Below are positions 16,064 through 24,254 of a stretch of DNA of 64,000 nucleotides, in pieces. The DNA is from Harryflintia acetispora. GTDB lineage: Bacteria; Bacillota; Clostridia; Oscillospirales; Ruminococcaceae. The DNA lies in the NCBI GenBank assembly GCA_004340125.1, contig SLUK01000005.1:124001-188000 (forward strand), written 5' to 3'. The first letter of the stretch is position 1; every line of letters starts with the position of its first letter. The notes under the pieces are model-generated. The model was not told where the DNA came from, searched no databases, and saw only the letters and a list, made by a program, of their open reading frames with translations. The position numbers and the translations under genes were made by a program.

Positions 16064-16602
16064 GGCCTTGCGCCTCCCAGCGTATAGCGATAAAGCTCGG
16101 TGTAGGTCAGCCGCCCATCAATCCGCTCGGACTTCATCAGGCTGACTGCCTCCACGCGCTCGGTGATCTTTGGCAGCTCCCCGCCAAAGCGGCGCGGGTC
16201 AAACCCTCTTGGCAGCAGCACCTGCCGCCCCAGCGTCAGGTGGGGGCGAAAGGGACGGCGCTCCACCGGGAAGCCGGCGCGCTCCAGCCCTTCCGAAAGC
16301 TGCCGGTGGAGCGCCAAAAGCGCTTCGCTTCGCCGCAGCCCCAGCCAGCAGATGTCCCCGCCCTCCCGGCGAAAGGTGCCGAAGCCCTCCACCCAAAGCG
16401 GGAAGGGCTCCCCCTCCAGCTTTTCCAGCACCCGGCAAAGCTCGTCCTCTCTCCCGCTCTCTCCGATGAAGGCAAGCGTCAGGTGCAGATTTTCCCGCCG
16501 GGTGAAGCTCCCCCGCCCGGCGCAGTCCCGCAGCCGCCGGCACGCCGCGAAGAGCTGGTCCAGCGTGTGGTCTGAAAACAGGATGGCCACAAACAGGCGC
16601 AA
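16060..16602 (-). CDS. thpR: RNA 2',3'-cyclic phosphodiesterase (2H family)
   Basis: A 180-residue 2H phosphoesterase with both HxTx motifs: HLTLAF near residue 40 and HLTLGR near residue 123. The family opens 2',3'-cyclic phosphates on RNA and can ligate 2'-5' bonds in vitro. The frame opens at ATG 16623, but that codon lies before AGGGAGGGG. The TTG at 16602, 5 bp after this ribosome site, gives the standard N-terminus MRLFVAILF. Confidence 0.88.
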   Translation of the reverse strand: MRLFVAILFSDHTLDQLFAACRRLRDCAGRGSFTRRENLHLTLAFIGESGREDELCRVLEKLEGEPFPLWVEGFGTFRREGGDICWLGLRRSEALLALHRQLSEGLERAGFPVERRPFRPHLTLGRQVLLPRGFDPRRFGGELPKITERVEAVSLMKSERIDGRLTYTELYRYTLGGARP

Positions 16603-16650
16603 AAGAATCCCCTCCCTTTGCAATCAGTATACCACAAACAGCCATAAGCA

Positions 16651-16691
16651 CAAAAGTCCGGGAGGAGGGGAAATTCCCCTCCTCCCGGACT
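16651..16691 (-). terminator. terminator of the 70-residue gene
   Basis: AGTCCGGGAGGAGGGG and its complement form a 16-bp stem around AAATT, with CTTTTG after it on the reverse strand. Confidence 0.8.
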
Positions 16692-16719
16692 GCTTCTTTG
16701 CGTGCGATTGCCTGAATCT

Positions 16720-16932
16720 CTAGAGCTTCTCCAGCTGGGCGAGCACCTCGTCGATCTGCCGCTGCGAGGCGTATTTTCGCGCGAAGCCGACCGCCTGGCG
16801 CAGCTGCATCCCCTGCACCATCGGCAGCATGGGGTGTCCGAGCAGCCCCGGAACCTGCCGCTGCACCAGAGCGCGCGCCTGCTGGTTTTGCAGAATTTCC
16901 CCGATGGTGATCTGATAGTTATGTAAATCCAT
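16720..16932 (-). CDS. small protein of unknown function, possibly sporulation-linked
   Basis: A 70-residue soluble protein (MDLHNYQITIGEILQNQQAR...) rich in Gln and Arg, with an amphipathic C-terminal helix. AAGGGGG precedes the ATG. Upstream on its strand, AACATT and CATATAAT lie 14 bp apart and resemble a sigma-E promoter, which would put it in the mother cell. I do not recognise the family; that expression guess rests only on the promoter-like sequence. Confidence 0.6.
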   Translation of the reverse strand: MDLHNYQITIGEILQNQQARALVQRQVPGLLGHPMLPMVQGMQLRQAVGFARKYASQRQIDEVLAQLEKL

Positions 16933-16997
16933 CCCGGTACCCCCTTCTTTGTGCTGTATGCATTATATGCGCGACGCGCCCGGAATGTTACCCTTCC

Positions 16998-17026
16998 TTG
17001 ACAATGTCTTCCTCTTTGCGTATAAT
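16998..17026 (+). promoter_or_regulatory. sigma-A promoter of potABCD
   Basis: Perfect TTGACA (16998-17003), a 17-bp spacer and perfect TATAAT (17021-17026), about 70 bp before the potA start codon. Confidence 0.9.
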
Positions 17027-17095
17027 ACAAATGCAACCAAAGATGTATAGTTTTATTGGTTAAATCATTAAAGCATTGTGACAGAGGGATGGCAG

Positions 17096-18181
17096 ATGGT
17101 AGAAAATATATTGGAACTCAAAGACATCACCAAGAGCTTCGGCCAGACCCAGGTTCTGCGTGGGATCAGCCTGTCGATCCAGAAGGGCGAGTTCATCACC
17201 TTCCTGGGCTCCTCGGGCTGCGGGAAGACCACCACCCTGCGGATCATCGCGGGGCTGGAGAGCCCGGACAGCGGGAGTGTGCTGCTGGGCGGGGAGGACG
17301 TGACCGCGGTGCAGCCCAATAAGCGGGACGTGAACACCATCTTCCAGAACTACGCCCTCTTTCCCCATATGAACGTGTATCAGAACATCGCCTACAGCCT
17401 CAAGCTGCGGCATGTGCCGAAGGACGAGATAAAGCGCCGGGTGGGCGACATGCTCGAGCTGGTGCAGCTGCCCGGCTACGAGCGGCGCATGCCCATCGAG
17501 CTTTCGGGCGGGCAGCGCCAGCGGGTGGCCATCGCGCGCGCGGTGATCAACAACCCGAGCGTCCTGCTGCTCGACGAGCCGCTGGGCGCTTTGGATTTAC
17601 AGCTGCGCCGCCAGATGCAGCAGGAGCTCAAAAAGCTGCAAAAGCGCCTGGGGATCACCTTCATCTATATCACCCACGACCAGGAGGAAGCCATCAACAT
17701 GTCCGACCGGATCGTGGTGATGAACGAGGGGCGCTTCGAGCAGATCGGCACCCCCGGCGAAATCTATGACCACCCCAAGACCAGCTTTGTGGCCCGCTTC
17801 ATCGGCACGGCCAATATCTTTTCGGGGCAGGTGAAGCGGATTGAAGGCGGCCTGGCCGAGATCGAGACCCCGGACGGGCTCTGCTGTGCCGCCGCGGGGG
17901 ATTATGCCCTGCGCGAGGGCCAGCGGGTCGCCTTCTCGGTGCGCAGTGAAAACATGCTGGTCGCGAAGGAGCCGGTGGAGCACTTCGACCTGCCCGCAGC
18001 GGTGAGCGAAAACAGCTATGTGGGCGGGATGCTGCGGATCGCCTTCACCCCGCGCGCCGGGGAGCCCATCGTCTCGAGCAAGCACGGCATCCATGCGAAC
18101 ATCGGCCTCGGCGAGCGGGTGAACCTGTACTGGAAGCCCGAAAACGCCGTCTTTGTGGATATGCAGGAGGCGGATGCATGA
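17096..18181 (+). CDS. potA: spermidine/putrescine ABC transporter ATPase
   Basis: The 361-residue ATPase has Walker A GSSGCGKTT, signature LSGGQRQR, Walker B VLLLDEPLGALD and the H-loop THDQEEA. A C-terminal TOBE-type domain (about 240-360) is typical of PotA. It energises polyamine import with PotB, PotC and the binding protein PotD encoded next. The ATG at 17096 follows AGAGGG. It overlaps potB by ATGA. Confidence 0.95.
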   Translation: MVENILELKDITKSFGQTQVLRGISLSIQKGEFITFLGSSGCGKTTTLRIIAGLESPDSGSVLLGGEDVTAVQPNKRDVNTIFQNYALFPHMNVYQNIAYSLKLRHVPKDEIKRRVGDMLELVQLPGYERRMPIELSGGQRQRVAIARAVINNPSVLLLDEPLGALDLQLRRQMQQELKKLQKRLGITFIYITHDQEEAINMSDRIVVMNEGRFEQIGTPGEIYDHPKTSFVARFIGTANIFSGQVKRIEGGLAEIETPDGLCCAAAGDYALREGQRVAFSVRSENMLVAKEPVEHFDLPAAVSENSYVGGMLRIAFTPRAGEPIVSSKHGIHANIGLGERVNLYWKPENAVFVDMQEADA

Positions 18182-19032
18182 AAAAGGTGAAAAACTACAA
18201 TTGGGCTTTGGTGCTGCCCATCTACGCCTTCACCATCCTTTTTGTGCTCATCCCGCTGATCTATATTGTGGTGCTCAGCCTGCTCAGGAAAGATATTCTC
18301 TGGGGGGTGACCAACGAGTTCACCCTGCAAAACTACCGGAAAATGTTCGACCCGGTCTATCTGCGCACCTTTGCCGATTCGCTGGGGCTTGCCTTTGGCA
18401 CCACCGTGATCACCGTGCTGATGGGGTACCCCTTCGGATACTTCATGGCGAAGCTCGCGCCCAAACGGAGGGCCTTCGTTATGCTGCTGGTGGTGGTCCC
18501 GTTCTGGACCAACGCGCTGGTGCGTATCTATGGCTGGATGATCATTCTGCGTGCCAAGGGGGTGCTCAACCACCTGCTCATGTCGCTCGGGCTGATCGAC
18601 ACCCCGCTCAAAATCCTCTACACCTACGGCGCGGTGCTGCTGGGGATGGTCTATTCCCTCCTGCCCTTCATGATCCTGCCGGTCTACACCAGTGTGGAAA
18701 AGATGGACTGGTCGCTCGTCGAGGCGGCAAGGGACCTGGGCGCCAACGCGGCGCAGGCCTTCCTCACCGTCACGCTCAAGCTCACCCTGCCGGGGGTCCT
18801 CTCGGGGTTCGTGTTGGTGTTCGTCCCCTCGATCGGGCTGTTTTTCATCTCCGACCTGCTGGGCGGCGGGAAGATCATGCTGGTGGGGAACCTGATCAAA
18901 AACCAGCTCATGCAGGCGCGCGACTGGCCGTTCGGCGCGGCGCTGTCGGTGGTGATGATGATCATGACCTTCGCGATCATCTTCCTCTACCGCAAGCTGA
19001 CCCATTCCAGCGACCTGGAGGAGTTCTTCTGA
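18178..19032 (+). CDS. potB: spermidine/putrescine ABC transporter permease
   Basis: A 284-residue permease with about six membrane helices and the EAA-type cytoplasmic loop VEAARDLGANAAQAFLTVTL that contacts PotA. It is overlapped by potA and followed one base later by potC, so the four genes form a tight operon. Confidence 0.95.
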   Translation: MKKVKNYNWALVLPIYAFTILFVLIPLIYIVVLSLLRKDILWGVTNEFTLQNYRKMFDPVYLRTFADSLGLAFGTTVITVLMGYPFGYFMAKLAPKRRAFVMLLVVVPFWTNALVRIYGWMIILRAKGVLNHLLMSLGLIDTPLKILYTYGAVLLGMVYSLLPFMILPVYTSVEKMDWSLVEAARDLGANAAQAFLTVTLKLTLPGVLSGFVLVFVPSIGLFFISDLLGGGKIMLVGNLIKNQLMQARDWPFGAALSVVMMIMTFAIIFLYRKLTHSSDLEEFF

Positions 19033-19033
19033 T

Positions 19034-19852
19034 ATGAAAAGAAAAAAGTTTCACCCTTCCAGCCTTTACCTTTGCGCGGTGCTGCTGCTGATGTACCTGC
19101 CGGTGGTGATGGTGGTCATCTACTCCTTCAACGCCTCGAAGAGCGACGTGCAGTGGGCCGGGTTCACGCTGGGATGGTACCAGAAAATGATCCACAACGA
19201 AAGTTTGATGGACGCGCTGCGCAACTCCCTGGTCCTGGGGGTTTCCAGCTGCGCCATCTCGGCGGTGATCGGCACCGTCGGGGCGGTGGGGCTCGCGCAG
19301 AGCGATTTTAAAACCAAGGGCCTGCTGGAGAACGTGGCCATGCTGCCCATCATGATCCCGGAAATCATCCTCGGGATGGTTTTTCTGGCCTTCTTCTCCT
19401 TCTTGGGGCTCCCGTTTGGGATGATCACCCTGATCATCGCCCACACCGCCTTTTGCATCCCCTATATCTTCATCGTGGTCAAGGGGCGGCTGGCCGGGAT
19501 CGACCGCTCGATCGGCGAGGCGGCGCGGGACCTTGGGGCCAGCGAAATGCGGATGTTCTTCGACATCACCCTGCCGCTGATCGCCCCGGCCATCCTGTCC
19601 GGGTCGCTGCTGGCCTTCGCCATGTCGCTGGACGACGTGGTGATCAGCTTCTTCGTCACCGGCGCGCAGACCAACACCCTGCCCATCAAGATCTATTCGC
19701 AGATCAAGCTGGGCGTCAGCCCCGAGATCAACGCCCTTTGCACCGTCATGCTGGCGCTGACCTTCCTGCTGATCCTCCTCTCCGGGGCGCTCACCAAAAC
19801 CAAAAAAGGCAAACCCATAAAACCCACCATAAGCAAGGAGGCAAATCAATGA
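19034..19852 (+). CDS. potC: spermidine/putrescine ABC transporter permease
   Basis: A 272-residue permease with six predicted membrane helices and the EAA loop GEAARDLGASEMRMFFDITL. It pairs with PotB to form the channel. Its stop codon overlaps the potD ATG. Confidence 0.95.
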   Translation: MKRKKFHPSSLYLCAVLLLMYLPVVMVVIYSFNASKSDVQWAGFTLGWYQKMIHNESLMDALRNSLVLGVSSCAISAVIGTVGAVGLAQSDFKTKGLLENVAMLPIMIPEIILGMVFLAFFSFLGLPFGMITLIIAHTAFCIPYIFIVVKGRLAGIDRSIGEAARDLGASEMRMFFDITLPLIAPAILSGSLLAFAMSLDDVVISFFVTGAQTNTLPIKIYSQIKLGVSPEINALCTVMLALTFLLILLSGALTKTKKGKPIKPTISKEANQ

Positions 19853-20970
19853 AAAAGATTCTTTCCCTCGTCCTGGCGGCCGCCACCTGCGCCGGCCTGC
19901 TCGCCGGCTGCGGCAGCGGCGGCGGTTCCGAGAGCTCCGCACCCCAGAGCAGCGCGGCCCCCGCGAGCGAGGCTTCGAGCGAAGCCGGCGGCACCGAAAG
20001 CGGCGGGGAGCTCAATATCTTCACCTGGGACGGCTACTTCCCGCAGGATGTGCTGGACGGCTACACCGAGCAGTTCGGCGTAAAAATCAACATGTCCAAC
20101 TTCGAGTCCAACGAGGAGATGCTCACCAAGCTCGAGGCGGCGAACGCCGGGGATTACGACGTGATCGTGGCGAGCGACTACATCATCGACATCATGCGCA
20201 GGAAGGGCGGGCTCTTAAAGGAGCTGGACAAGGAAAAAATCCCGAATTTTAAAAACATCGACCCCAACTTCCAGAGCCAGTTCTACGACCCCGAAAACCT
20301 CTACACCGTCCCCTACGGCCCCGGCACCCCGCTGATCGTCTACGACCCGTCCCTGGTCAATGTCGACATCAAGGGGTATAACGATTTGTGGAACCCGGAG
20401 CTAAAAGACAGTGTAGTCATCATGGACGACGCGCGCAACGTGATCGGCATCACCTTAAAAACGATGGGCAAGTCCTTCAACGAGACCGACCCGGCCGTGC
20501 TGGACGAGGCCAAGGCAAAGCTGATGGAATTAAAGCCCAACATCCGCACCCTGGCGATGAACAACCTGCAGGACGTCATCCTCAGCGGCGAGGCGAGCGT
20601 GGGGTACATGTTCACCGCCCAGGTGGTCATGGCGCTGCAGGCGAACCCCGAACTGAAGGTCGTCTACCCCGAGGAGGGGATGGGCTTCGGGATCGACAAC
20701 CTGATCGTTCCCTTAAACGCCCCGCATGAGGACAACGCCTTCTCGTTCATCAACTACATCCTCGAGCCCGAGGTCGGCGCGAAGGTCTCCAGCCAGATCA
20801 TGTACCTCTGCCCGAACAAGGAGAGCGCGCCCTACCTGCCCGAGGAGTACAAAAACAACGCGGCGCTCTATATCCCCTCGGACGTGCTGGGCAACACCGA
20901 GTTCATCCAGGACGTGGGCGAGGCGACCGAGCTCTACGACAAAATCTGGACCGAGTTTAAGCAGCAGTAA
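19849..20970 (+). CDS. potD: spermidine/putrescine-binding lipoprotein
   Basis: The 373-residue protein has a lipoprotein signal with lipobox LLAGC and a Ser/Ala/Glu-rich linker (about 22-52). The periplasmic-binding-fold domain starts ELNIFTWDGYFPQDVLDGY, the PotD N-terminal signature. The conserved ANAGDYDVIVASDY and VPYGPGTPLIVYD segments line the polyamine site. ATG 19849 follows AAGGAGG and overlaps potC. Confidence 0.95.
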   Translation: MKKILSLVLAAATCAGLLAGCGSGGGSESSAPQSSAAPASEASSEAGGTESGGELNIFTWDGYFPQDVLDGYTEQFGVKINMSNFESNEEMLTKLEAANAGDYDVIVASDYIIDIMRRKGGLLKELDKEKIPNFKNIDPNFQSQFYDPENLYTVPYGPGTPLIVYDPSLVNVDIKGYNDLWNPELKDSVVIMDDARNVIGITLKTMGKSFNETDPAVLDEAKAKLMELKPNIRTLAMNNLQDVILSGEASVGYMFTAQVVMALQANPELKVVYPEEGMGFGIDNLIVPLNAPHEDNAFSFINYILEPEVGAKVSSQIMYLCPNKESAPYLPEEYKNNAALYIPSDVLGNTEFIQDVGEATELYDKIWTEFKQQ

Positions 20971-20983
20971 CCCCCGATAAAAA

Positions 20984-21016
20984 CGAAGGGCCGGCGGATT
21001 GACCGCCGGCCCTTCG
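20984..21016. terminator. bidirectional terminator between potD and surface protein 3
   Basis: CGAAGGGCCGGCGG and its complement form a 14-bp stem around ATTGA, between two converging operons. Confidence 0.75.
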
Positions 21017-21024
21017 CTCTGCCT

Positions 21025-23583
21025 TTAGGTAATTTGCGAGTTGCCGTAACTGCTTCCTTCGTTGGGGGTGAAGTCGCCGCCGTAGGCGGCTGTCCTTCCG
21101 ATGGCGTAAACCGGATTGGACCAATGGCAGTTTTGCAGGGTGACCGGCCCGATGTGCCGGTCGATTGCCCCGCTGATCCCACCAGTGAGAATCATGTTGG
21201 GTGCGCTTCCGGTGAACTGGGCGGAGGAGATACAGCCGATAAAGGTCGTGTTCAGGCTGTGCCCCACGATCCCGCCGCGGTAGAGGTCAAAATTCGAGTC
21301 CCCGCCGACCGTCCCACTGAACGTACACCGCTGAAAGGTCGCATTTTCCACGATGCCCGCAATGCCGCCCGAGGTCACGTAGTTGTTCGGACCACAGATG
21401 CCCGGATCATAGCGGATCAGCCCGTCGGTCACAACACAATCCGAAATCGCGGCCCCTTCGTTTACGATACAGGAAATAGCCCCTTGCCTGGCCTTGGGGG
21501 ATACGAGTATGACCCGCCTGACTTCAGAGGCGTTGCCGGTTACTGCATAAAACAGCCCGCCCAAGTTGCAATCCATCCCGGTGATTTCAAGCCCATTGCC
21601 ATTGTACGTACCGGTTAAGGTTCCGAGAGTCGTCCAAGTCCCGCTGAGCGCCAGGTCCTTCGTCTGCGAAAAATTGGCGTCAAGGTGGCTGCCGACATGC
21701 TTGAGCTGTTCGACCGACGACACCTTCCAGGGCTTGGCGGCGGTGCCCGCACCGCCCCCGTAGCCGCCGGCGGCGAGCGCATGCTCGCACCCCTCGATTG
21801 TCACCGTCTTGCTCGCCGTCACCCCCGACCCGTCCTTGGCCGCCGCCTTCACCGTGATCGTACCGCTTTGCCCCACCGCCGTCACCGTTCCCGTCGTGGA
21901 GTTGATACTCGCGATCCCGCTCCCGCTCTCCAGCGACCAGGAAAGGCCCTTCTCGTTCGCGTTCTGCGGCGTCACGCTCACGCTCAATGCGAGGTTCGTC
22001 CCCTTCTCCAGCGAGTCGGTCGCGATCGTGATCCCCGTCACCCGCTGCACCACTTCCTGTTCTTCGCTCGTCACACTGATCCCGTTGGGCGCCGTCGCCG
22101 TCAGCGTGTAGCTCCCCTTCCCCACCGCCGTCACCACGCCGGTGGAGGCGTCCACCGACGCCACCGACGGGTCGGAGCTCTGGTAGGTGACCGGCCCCGT
22201 CCCGCCGCCCTCGAGCGCGGCCTGCGCCTGCCCCGTCACCGAGCTCCCGCCGAGGTACAGCGTCCCCGGCAGCTCGGTGAACCGGATCCCCGTGATGTGC
22301 TGCACCGTCACGGTACAGCTTCCGCTCCGGCCGCCCACCGAGGCGGTAACGGTGGTGCTCCCACCCTTGGTGGTGTTTGCCGTGACGGTGCAGCTCTTCC
22401 CGCTGCCCGCCACGCTGACCAGGCTCTCGTCCTCCGCCGCCCAGGCCGGGGCATAGGCCGAAGGGTTCACCGTGGCGCTCAGGGTCCCGCTGCGCGGGCT
22501 GCCCGAGGTGTAGAGGGTCAGGGTGCTGGGCAGCACCGAAACGCTCTGGACCTGCACCACCGTCACGGTGCAGGTGGCCTTATAGAACCCGCCCTTGTCC
22601 GTCACCGTGATGGTCGCGCTCCCCGGCTGCTTGCCAAAGGCCGAGAGGTGGTAGACGTTGTTGCTTACTTTTGTCATATCGACCTGGTCCGGGCTGCTGT
22701 TCTGCCAGACGAGCTCGGTGCTGCCGTTGTCCCCACTGAGGGTCGCGGTCAGCTCGAAGTCGGTCTCGGCCGCCGTGCCCCCGGTGAAGAGGGTTTTGCT
22801 CGCCGGGTTTAACCCGATTCCGGAAATCGGGATCACCGTCACCGTGCAGGAGGCGGAAACGGTATCCGGGTCGTCGTAGACGCTGGCCGTGATGGTCACG
22901 GTTCCCCCCGTGTTTCCCGTGACCATCCCCGTCACCGGGTCCACCGAAGCGATGGCTGGGTCGCTGCTCGACCAGAGCACCTCGGCGGCATAGCTCTGGG
23001 AGGTGGGGTTCTTGTCGGCGGCCAGCTGTACCGTCTGGCGCTCCCCACCGGTTTGCAGGTAGACCGTCTTATCCCCCACCGCCTCGCCCCCGGCCTTGAT
23101 GGTCAGGCTCTCGATGGCCTGGTAGGTGTAGGATGAGGTTTTCGTTTTGGGCAGGTCGAAGCCGGCCCGGCCCGCCTTCGCGACGGGCGTGACCGAGATG
23201 GTGAAGCCGGTGTCCCGCTGCGGCGGGTCGCTAAAATACAGCTTGTAGCTGTAGACCTCCCCCGACACCTCGGGCTCTCCCGAGGCGGACAGCTGCTCCC
23301 CCTCCCCGCCGCCCTCGGGCAGGGCGGTGACGGCGAAGCCTTCGATCCGGGCGGGGTCGTTATTCTTCACCGGCACCCGGATGAACTCGGGGCCCGCAGC
23401 GGCCCGGGCGCGGAAGAGGGAGATCTCCGGGGTGGGCGTGTCTGGATCGATCTCCGCGATTCCGGGCGGGGTGCTCCTCCCGAGGGTCGCGCCCGGGTCA
23501 ACGGACGCTGCTGCCGCCCCGGCGGCCGGGATCATCCCGGCCGCCAGGGAAACCGCCAGCAGCCAAGAGGGAAGCCGTCTCAT
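21025..23583 (-). CDS. surface protein 3: Ig-like (Big_2) repeats plus GLUG-like beta-helix domain
   Basis: The 852-residue secreted protein has a signal peptide ending about AGAAAAS. An N-terminal beta domain (to about 175) is followed by about five bacterial Ig-like repeats (about 180-610), visible as SSSDPAIASVDPVTGMVTGN, VTITASVY, CTVTVI and similar lines. A C-terminal module starts CEHALAAGGYGGGAGT, then KPWKVSSVEQLKHV, GTYNGNGLEI, GGIAGI and GGIVGH turns. Ig-like stalks presenting a beta-helix tip suggest an adhesin. No wall anchor is seen. Its ATG overlaps the stop codon of the small exported gene upstream. Confidence 0.82.
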   Translation of the reverse strand: MRRLPSWLLAVSLAAGMIPAAGAAAASVDPGATLGRSTPPGIAEIDPDTPTPEISLFRARAAAGPEFIRVPVKNNDPARIEGFAVTALPEGGGEGEQLSASGEPEVSGEVYSYKLYFSDPPQRDTGFTISVTPVAKAGRAGFDLPKTKTSSYTYQAIESLTIKAGGEAVGDKTVYLQTGGERQTVQLAADKNPTSQSYAAEVLWSSSDPAIASVDPVTGMVTGNTGGTVTITASVYDDPDTVSASCTVTVIPISGIGLNPASKTLFTGGTAAETDFELTATLSGDNGSTELVWQNSSPDQVDMTKVSNNVYHLSAFGKQPGSATITVTDKGGFYKATCTVTVVQVQSVSVLPSTLTLYTSGSPRSGTLSATVNPSAYAPAWAAEDESLVSVAGSGKSCTVTANTTKGGSTTVTASVGGRSGSCTVTVQHITGIRFTELPGTLYLGGSSVTGQAQAALEGGGTGPVTYQSSDPSVASVDASTGVVTAVGKGSYTLTATAPNGISVTSEEQEVVQRVTGITIATDSLEKGTNLALSVSVTPQNANEKGLSWSLESGSGIASINSTTGTVTAVGQSGTITVKAAAKDGSGVTASKTVTIEGCEHALAAGGYGGGAGTAAKPWKVSSVEQLKHVGSHLDANFSQTKDLALSGTWTTLGTLTGTYNGNGLEITGMDCNLGGLFYAVTGNASEVRRVILVSPKARQGAISCIVNEGAAISDCVVTDGLIRYDPGICGPNNYVTSGGIAGIVENATFQRCTFSGTVGGDSNFDLYRGGIVGHSLNTTFIGCISSAQFTGSAPNMILTGGISGAIDRHIGPVTLQNCHWSNPVYAIGRTAAYGGDFTPNEGSSYGNSQIT

Positions 23584-23870
23584 CTTTCCACCACGTCCCC
23601 ATTGGCGGTGCTGATCTCACCGATCGTGAAATCGTCGAGCGGTATTTTCTCGCTCTCACCCACGGTTGCTCCCCCTCGGAGAGTTAGGGGGCCCACGGGG
23701 GGATGATTCCCCCCGTGAGGTGGGCCGCCGGCGTCAGCCGGCAATTGCATTTCCGCAGAAATGCTGCCCACCTCGTAGTACTCCCGCAGGCCGCTGCCGC
23801 CCACCGTGAAGCCGCCTAAAACGGTCAGCGCCAGCACGCACAACAGCACTGCTATCGCTTTCTTTTTCAT
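23580..23870 (-). CDS. small exported protein, companion of surface protein 3
   Basis: A 96-residue protein with an N-terminal hydrophobic signal (MKKKAIAVLLCVLALTVLGG). A Pro/Gly/His-rich segment (about 37-62) shared almost residue for residue with the protein at 33636-33968 is followed by the acidic tail VGESEKIPLDDFTIGEI. The shared segment is encoded by a hairpin-rich 100-bp DNA repeat. It precedes and overlaps surface gene 3 and is the first gene behind invertible promoter 3. Function unknown; it could be a secretion or assembly partner. Confidence 0.65.
   Translation of the reverse strand: MKKKAIAVLLCVLALTVLGGFTVGGSGLREYYEVGSISAEMQLPADAGGPPHGGNHPPVGPLTLRGGATVGESEKIPLDDFTIGEISTANGDVVER
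23671..23769 (-). repeat. hairpin-rich 100-bp repeat, copy 1 (inside a coding sequence)
   Basis: On the reverse strand it holds three consecutive stem-loops: GCATTTC/GAAATGC, GCCGGC/GCCGGC and CACGGGGGG/CCCCCCGTG. It is about 95 percent identical to 33779-33878, far above the similarity of the flanking coding sequence. One stem pair covaries between copies. Confidence 0.75.
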
Positions 23871-23911
23871 TCCAGTTCCCCCTTCTGGCAGGGCCGCCGA
23901 TCATAAAAAAA

Positions 23912-23938
23912 GACCCATAGTTAGGCTTTCTAGCGGCC
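23912..23938 (+). repeat. invertible promoter 3, gene-proximal 27-bp site
   Basis: Carries TTAGGCTTTCTAGCGGCC and matches the reverse complement of the site at 24071-24097 at 23 of 27 positions. Confidence 0.8.
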
Positions 23939-23977
23939 TTTTGCCCGCAGAGTTCCGACAAAAAATCGGGAGGTTGC

Positions 23978-24006
23978 TTGCATATTTCACCAAAACAGGG
24001 TATAAT
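23978..24006 (+). promoter_or_regulatory. promoter inside invertible segment 3, facing away from the surface operon
   Basis: TTGCAT (23978-23983), a 17-bp spacer and TATAAT (24001-24006) on the forward strand. Confidence 0.85.
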
Positions 24007-24070
24007 TAGGGAAAGTGTGGAAGGGGTTGGAAATTTTACTCCTCCTAAACACGAAAATTCAAGAAATCAT

Positions 24071-24097
24071 GGCCGCTAGAAAGCCTATCTAGCGGCC
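24071..24097 (+). repeat. invertible promoter 3, distal 27-bp site and hairpin
   Basis: Perfect 10-bp arms GGCCGCTAGA/TCTAGCGGCC around AAGCCTA. It is the inverted partner of 23912-23938. Confidence 0.8.
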
Positions 24098-24152
24098 ATT
24101 CTTATTCTGTCGGCCCCGATTTCCAGCAGATAGGAAAATTTTTTCTTTCCTC

Positions 24153-24181
24153 TTGCATATGAGACAGGGCAGTGATAAAAT
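24153..24181 (+). promoter_or_regulatory. promoter of the ABC exporter operon
   Basis: TTGCAT (24153-24158), a 17-bp spacer and TAAAAT (24176-24181). An AT-rich leader of about 55 bp precedes the ribosome site. Confidence 0.65.
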
Positions 24182-24254
24182 GGGAATGGTTTTTATTAAA
24201 TAAATTTAATTAAATATCTAAAACTTTTAATGTTCCGGAAGGGATGTGACGACA

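Larger units (their letters stand above)
23912..24097. other. putative invertible promoter segment 3 (OFF orientation)
   Basis: A 186-bp element whose promoter faces right, away from the reverse-strand surface operon and toward the ABC exporter genes. There are 64 bp from -10 to distal site and 39 bp from -35 to proximal site, identical to segments 2 and 4. The distal hairpin is followed only by ATTCTTATTC, a weak U-tract, so outward transcription may leak into the exporter operon. Confidence 0.75.

Noticed and set aside
21140..21166. GACCGGC...GCCGGTC hairpin near the end of surface gene 3
   Set aside because: It lies inside the coding sequence, lacks the conserved core and has no partner or promoter.
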